Origin: Phosphoribacter sp037046615
Lineage (GTDB): Bacteria > Actinomycetota > Actinomycetes > Actinomycetales > Dermatophilaceae
Assembly (NCBI GenBank): GCA_037046615.1
Contig: JBAOHD010000032.1
Coordinates: 163,629-227,628, forward strand
DNA length: 64,000 nucleotides
Direction: 5' to 3'
Shown: positions 60,443-64,000 of the stretch, piece after piece
Position numbering within the stretch: position 1 is the stretch's first letter
How the letters are laid out: every line of letters starts with the position of its first letter
Translations under genes and position numbers: made by a program
Notes under the pieces: model-generated
Seen by the model: only the letters and a program-made list of their open reading frames with translations
Told to the model about the DNA's origin: nothing
The model's database searches: none

Positions 60443-61256
60443 TTACTTTTGGCACTCCTCGCAAAAATGGGTGCTGCGCTGGCCCACCAAAATGCGGCGG
60501 ATGGGTTTGCCGCAATTGGCGCAGGGCTTGTCTGTTTGCCCATACACCTGAAAATTTTCCTGAAAGTTGCCGCCGGGTAAACCCAGTCAAAACTGGCTCC
60601 GTTGGCGGCCAAGCCCTCTTGCAAAACCTTTTGGATGGCATCGTGCAGGCGGGTCGTATCCTCATCCCCCAGCGTGTGCGCGGCGCGGCGCGGGTGCAGC
60701 CGCGCCCGCCACAAACTTTCATCGGCGTAGATGTTGCCCACCCCGGCGATAAAACTTTGATCCAACAAAATGGGTTTGAGGGCGCCTTTTTTGCGGCGCA
60801 GGCGGCTGGCAAATTCATCGCGGGTCACCGCAATCGCATCTGGCCCCAGCTTGCCAATTATTTTTGCAGGGTCATCGGTCAGCCACACCCGCCCAAATTT
60901 GCGAGCATCTTCAAACCGCAAGGCCATCCCGTCTTCCATCAGCCAAACCACCCGCGCATGGGGGGTGATGGCTTGCTCGGCGGGCACAACATCCAGCCGC
61001 CCGCTCATTTTGAGGTGGAGGAGCATGACCGGTGTTCCCGCCGGCGGGAGAGGGGGAAGCAAATCTGAAATATCAGATATTTGCCGTGCCGGTCAACGGC
61101 TTCAAAGCGCAGGCCGCGCAGGGTTGCGGCGGCGTGGTCTTGGGGCAGGTTGAACTCTCGCGGCCACAACACGCGCGCACATCACTCACCGACGCGGCCC
61201 AGTAGGTCGCGGCGCATGGCCCGCGCCACGGTTTCAACTTCGGGTAACTCTGGCAT
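60443..61256 (-). CDS. mutM: Formamidopyrimidine-DNA glycosylase, frameshifted
   Basis: Start MPELPEVETVARAMRRDLLG at 61256 (Pro-Glu catalytic N-terminus), then LLHLKMSGRLDVVP, FEDARKFGRVWL, LLDQSFIAGVGNIYADESLW and the C-terminal zinc finger CANCGKPIRR...FCEECQK ending at 60443. It excises 8-oxoguanine and cuts the strand. Frame breaks near 61190, 61060 and 60580. Confidence 0.88.
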
Positions 61257-61325
61257 GAGCGAAACATTTTAAGCTAGGTGAGCGTATAAAACACTGCAAT
61301 TACAATCGTTCTTCATCAAATAAAC

Positions 61326-61380
61326 ATGGATGAACAGAATGGACAGGATTTTTTACATCCTGCATATCCTGTTCATCCAA
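61326..61380. repeat. GGATGAACAG-type imperfect inverted repeat
   Basis: GGATGAACAGAATGGACAGG and CCTGCATATCCTGTTCATCC face each other around TTTTTTACA. It belongs to the same kind of word repeats and lies just upstream of the DUF456 gene. Confidence 0.7.
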
Positions 61381-61392
61381 GTTAAAAAATAA

Positions 61393-61902
61393 ATGCAAAC
61401 GCAAGCTCTTCAAAGCATCGCGCTGCTCATCATGTTCATTGGCTTTATCGGCGCGATTTTGCCCATGCTGCCTGGGCCGCCGCTCATTTGGGTGGGGGCG
61501 CTTGTGTGGGCGCTGGCCGATGGATTCACGCGGGTGAACGGCCTCACGCTGTTCATTTTGTTTGTCATCATGGCGCTCGCCACCATCTCAGATTTAACGA
61601 TGAGCGCGGCGTTTGCCAAACAAAGCGGGGCATCGTGGCAAACAGTGGTCGCATCCATTCTGGGCGGTATTGCCGGCGCAACCGTGCTGGCCGAGATTCC
61701 TGTGATTGGCAACATTTTTGGCGCGGTGATTGGCAGTATGCTGGCGGTGGTGGGCGTGGAATACGCCATGCGCCGCAATCGCGTGGCCGCGCTGAAAGCC
61801 AGCGGAGCCTATTTGATGGGGTGTGTGGTGTCTCAGCTTGTGGATGTGGGCTTGTCTTCGCTGATGATTTTGATTTTTGCGTGGCAAGCCTTTTGGAAGT
61901 GA
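61393..61902 (+). CDS. DUF456 family membrane protein
   Basis: A 169-residue protein with about five helices: LLIMFIGFIGAILPMLPGPP, LIWVGALVWALADGF, VVASILGGIAGATVL. The LPMLPGPPLIW motif is diagnostic of DUF456. Function is unknown. The frame is intact. Confidence 0.88.
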   Translation: MQTQALQSIALLIMFIGFIGAILPMLPGPPLIWVGALVWALADGFTRVNGLTLFILFVIMALATISDLTMSAAFAKQSGASWQTVVASILGGIAGATVLAEIPVIGNIFGAVIGSMLAVVGVEYAMRRNRVAALKASGAYLMGCVVSQLVDVGLSSLMILIFAWQAFWK

Positions 61903-61962
61903 GAAGGGTGAAGGGTGAAGAGTGAAATTTTTTCACCCTTCGCTCTTCACCCTTCACCTTTT
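61898..61962. repeat. GTGAAGGGTGAAGAGTGAA inverted word repeat between convergent genes
   Basis: GAAGGGTGAAGGGTGAAGAG faces CTCTTCACCCTTCACC around a T/A-rich centre, so the transcript would fold into a stem of about 16 bp. It may work as a terminator for both the DUF456 and DUF4332 genes. Confidence 0.75.
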
Positions 61963-62378
61963 AATACGGTCAGCGTCTTGGGCAGTTCTTTGGCCTGCTC
62001 AACCCAGTCGGTCACTTCTTTCAGGGTGGCGGCGCGGCCCGCCAAGTTCTTCTCGGTGCGCTTGGCGGCCAGTGTGGCGTGCAGGTTCTCTGGCTTGCGC
62101 TTAGAAAGCTCCTTCACCGTGTCCACGCCTGCTTCTTCCAGCAGGTTGGCAAACACTTCGCCTACGCCGTTCACGCGGGCAAGGTCGGCGCGGTTGGCCA
62201 GCTCAAGAATTTCCTTCTCGCTCACGCCGTGCGCCGCCGCCAAAGCCGCGCGGGCTTTTGGGGTCTTGGCTAGATCAAGCAAATGGCCGCTGTTCTTCAA
62301 GCCGGCCTTCTTCATGCTGCCAGCCAAATTCGCCGAAATTCCGCGAATTTTTCCAATTCCAATCGTTTGTGCGCTCAT
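61947..62378 (-). CDS. DUF4332-type helix-hairpin-helix protein
   Basis: A 143-residue helical protein with two HhH pairs: GIGKIRGISANLAGSMKKAG and ADLARVNGVGEVFANLLEEA followed by GVDTVKELSKRKPENL. DUF4332 proteins have DNA-binding-like HhH folds but unknown role. The last residues fall in the word repeat. Confidence 0.82.
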   Translation of the reverse strand: MSAQTIGIGKIRGISANLAGSMKKAGLKNSGHLLDLAKTPKARAALAAAHGVSEKEILELANRADLARVNGVGEVFANLLEEAGVDTVKELSKRKPENLHATLAAKRTEKNLAGRAATLKEVTDWVEQAKELPKTLTVLKGEG

Positions 62379-62457
62379 TATTCAATCCTCCGAGTATGAA
62401 AATTTTCCACTCATTTTGAGTTGCCACATTATTAACCTTTATGGAATAATTGTCAAA

Positions 62458-63196
62458 ATGAAAATCGGCAAAACCCACTATTCTTATTCCCGCATCGGTT
62501 CAAGACCAAGAGCGAAAGCGTTTTGCGCTGGCTCAAACCTATGTTAAAGCGGTCATCGCCGCAGACGGCATACCCATCCTTGCCCCTGTGACCATGAGCA
62601 ACGCACGACCTGCGCCGTGTGTATGACCAATGTGATGGCGTTTTGCTCACCGGCGGGGCCGATTGCGACCCGGCCGGATTTTGGCGAAGAGCGCCACGAG
62701 AAAACCGCTGGCATTGACCACGACCGCGACCGCGCCGAATATGCCATCGTCAAATGGGCGTTGGCCGAAGACAAGCCAATGTTTGGCATTTGTCGCGGTG
62801 AGCAGGTGATGAATGTGGCGATGGGCGGCACGCTGATTCAAGATATTCCCAGCCAATGGGAGACTGAGACCACCCACGCCTGGCAGGCGCGCGCAACGAT
62901 ATTGCCCACACTGTGCAGGTGAACCCCAACACAAAATTGGGCGGCATTGTGGGCGCGGTTGAAGTGAAGGCAAATAGCTTTCATCATCAAGCGGTCAAAA
63001 AACTGGGGGATGGCTTTGCGGCGGTTGCGCATTCTGCCGATGGCGTGGTTGAGGGGATTGAGAACCCATCCAAAAAATTTGCCGTTGGCGTCGGAGTGGC
63101 ACCCGGAAACATTTAGCCCCGGAACACGAGACCGCCGCCGCCTTGTTTAAAGAATTTGTGCGCGCCGCCGCAGAGCGAGTGCAGCCACAGGTCTGA
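62458..63196 (+). CDS. Gamma-glutamyl-gamma-aminobutyrate hydrolase-like amidohydrolase, frameshifted
   Basis: A peptidase C26 / class I amidotransferase-like protein of about 245 residues. In successive frames: ALAQTYVKAVIAADGIPILA, GVLLTGGADCDP, KPMFGICRGEQVMNVAMGGT with the nucleophile Cys, NSFHHQAVKKLGDG and, after another break, QWHPE-like WHP with the catalytic His. It probably cleaves gamma-glutamyl amides. Breaks are near 62500, 62610, 62895 and 63095. Confidence 0.8.
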
Positions 63197-63241
63197 CCGC
63201 TCACAACGGTCAGACCTGTATGAATTGCTCTTTTCCTGACT

Positions 63242-63266
63242 TCTGCATTCTGAATTCTGAATTCAT
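63242..63266. repeat. TCTGAATTC word repeat
   Basis: TTCTGCATTCTGAATTCTGA then ATTCA, the same word as at 36570-36598 after the LysM gene. Confidence 0.75.
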
Positions 63267-63298
63267 ATTACAATTCGCCCCCTCAAAGCACACGCGAT

Positions 63299-64000
63299 AT
63301 GAATCAGGAAATAATCACCATCCTTTCGTTCATGGCCGGGGCAATTGGCGCTTCCATTGTTGGGGGCATCGTCCTTTCGGGTCTGGTCTGGTTGATCACA
63401 AAATTCTTCCGTTCCAGCGTTCCCGCGCCAAAAGTGTTGACCGAGTTTAGCGCGGCGCAAAACGCGCAACTGGCCTCCGAACGCGCCCGCAACGAGGCTC
63501 GCTCGTTTTCCGCTGAGCCGCCGTGCAGAGCCCATTGCGATTGCGCTGGCAAGTTTTGTGGGCATTGCCCTGCTCGTAAGCATTTTGTTGCCCTCGCTCA
63601 CCGCCAAACCATTGCCCGCCAAAGAAGGCGCGGCCAGCGAGGCCGAACCCGCCGCGACCGGTCTTGCCACAACGGGCGACTTCACAAAAATTATTGCCGA
63701 ACTTCCCGCAGGCAAAGCAGACAGCGGCAAAGCGTCTGTACACCAGTCAGGCCTGTTTGGGCTGCCACAGTTTGGAAGCGGGCAAAGTGCTGGTTGGGCC
63801 AACATTGGCCGGCTGTTCACCACCGCCGCCACCCGCGAGCCGGGTGTGGGCGCAAAAGAATATCTGTACGAGAGCATCGTCGACCCCAACAAGTTTGTGG
63901 TGTAAAAATTTCCAGCCCAATTTGATGACGCCGACCTTCGCCAAAACACTCTCGCCTCAGCAAATGGCAGATATTTTGGCGTGGATGGAACGCGACCTGA
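63299..64000 (+). CDS. Membrane-anchored c-type cytochrome, frameshifted and cut by the window edge
   Basis: N-terminal transmembrane helix (IITILSFMAGAIGASIVGGI), a second hydrophobic stretch (IALLVSILLPSLTA) in another frame, then the haem motif CLGCH in RLYTSQACLGCHSLEAGKVL, VGPTLA and TTAATREPGVGAKEYLYESI-VDPNKFVV; the distal Met probably sits in PNLMTPTF. The end reads MADILAWMERDL and stays open. Breaks are near 63520, 63730, 63790 and 63905. It resembles cytochrome subunits of respiratory complexes. Confidence 0.78.

Overview
The window joins two unrelated genomes. Positions 1 to about 30,340 (possibly to about 30,515) are very GC-rich with actinobacterial gene content and order: WhiB, an LPXTG surface protein, paired ArsA-like ATPases, Actinobacterial Holin-X, DUF3349. 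The best guess is an Intrasporangiaceae-like high-GC Gram-positive. From about 30,515 to 64,000 the base composition is moderate. The proteins there (Thr-Pro-rich secreted proteins, F420-type luciferase-like oxidoreductase, DnaE with PHP domain, DUF4332, DUF456) and the abundant short intergenic repeats suggest a Chloroflexota (Anaerolineae-like) bacterium. The joint lies inside an ORF just after a 25-bp tandem repeat. A chimeric metagenome contig, perhaps from activated sludge, is the simplest reading.

Actinobacterial half. 1-7.4 kb: acyl-CoA ligase (cut by the window edge), secreted trypsin-like protease, a His-bearing membrane protein with a coupled 51-residue membrane peptide, a small divergent membrane protein, an LPSTG-anchored SpaA-like surface protein, tRNA-Pro(CGG), a YkuE-like phosphoesterase and a YqeY protein. 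7.3-28.2 kb follows the order and relative orientation of the Mycobacterium tuberculosis block Rv3682-Rv3667: class A PBP with PASTA, WhiB, two ArsA-like ATPases, DUF4177, RidA, Nudix, metallo-beta-lactamase, Crp, Nth, CoA-Nudix, MarP-like protease, EphE-like hydrolase, Holin-X, NhaA, Acs. This is an envelope/redox/acid-stress neighbourhood. It is interrupted between whiB and the ATPases by a nested insertion-sequence cluster: IS110 split by an IS256-type element, itself split by an IS3 element, with a 467-bp tandem duplication. gdhA and a DUF3349 gene close this half. A striking 8-mer, CGGCATAC, occurs more than forty times here on both strands, is absent from the IS cluster and is nearly absent from the other half.

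Chloroflexota-like half. Partial ECF sigma factor and anti-sigma (30.4-31.7 kb); dnaE with many frameshifts (31.8-36.0); LysM protein; peptide ABC transporter (36.7-40.8); leuD; membrane-anchored degenerate Mrr-like protein; luciferase-like oxidoreductase; NuoL/M-like antiporter subunit (43.8-45.4); two very large secreted mosaic proteins with Thr-Pro linkers (45.5-56.7), one ExeM-like nuclease with lamin-tail domains and one carrying both a dockerin and a cohesin-like domain; then MFS transporter, recO, alpha/beta hydrolase, mutM, DUF456, DUF4332, a class-I-amidotransferase-like hydrolase and a membrane cytochrome c cut by the window edge. Most genes here carry single-base frameshifts, which points to uncorrected sequencing errors rather than decay. 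This half is full of two kinds of unusual repeat: a family of about 180 bp with TTAGGACTTACGC termini and several internal palindromes, and short degenerate 'word' repeats that also sit in frame inside dnaE and leuD.
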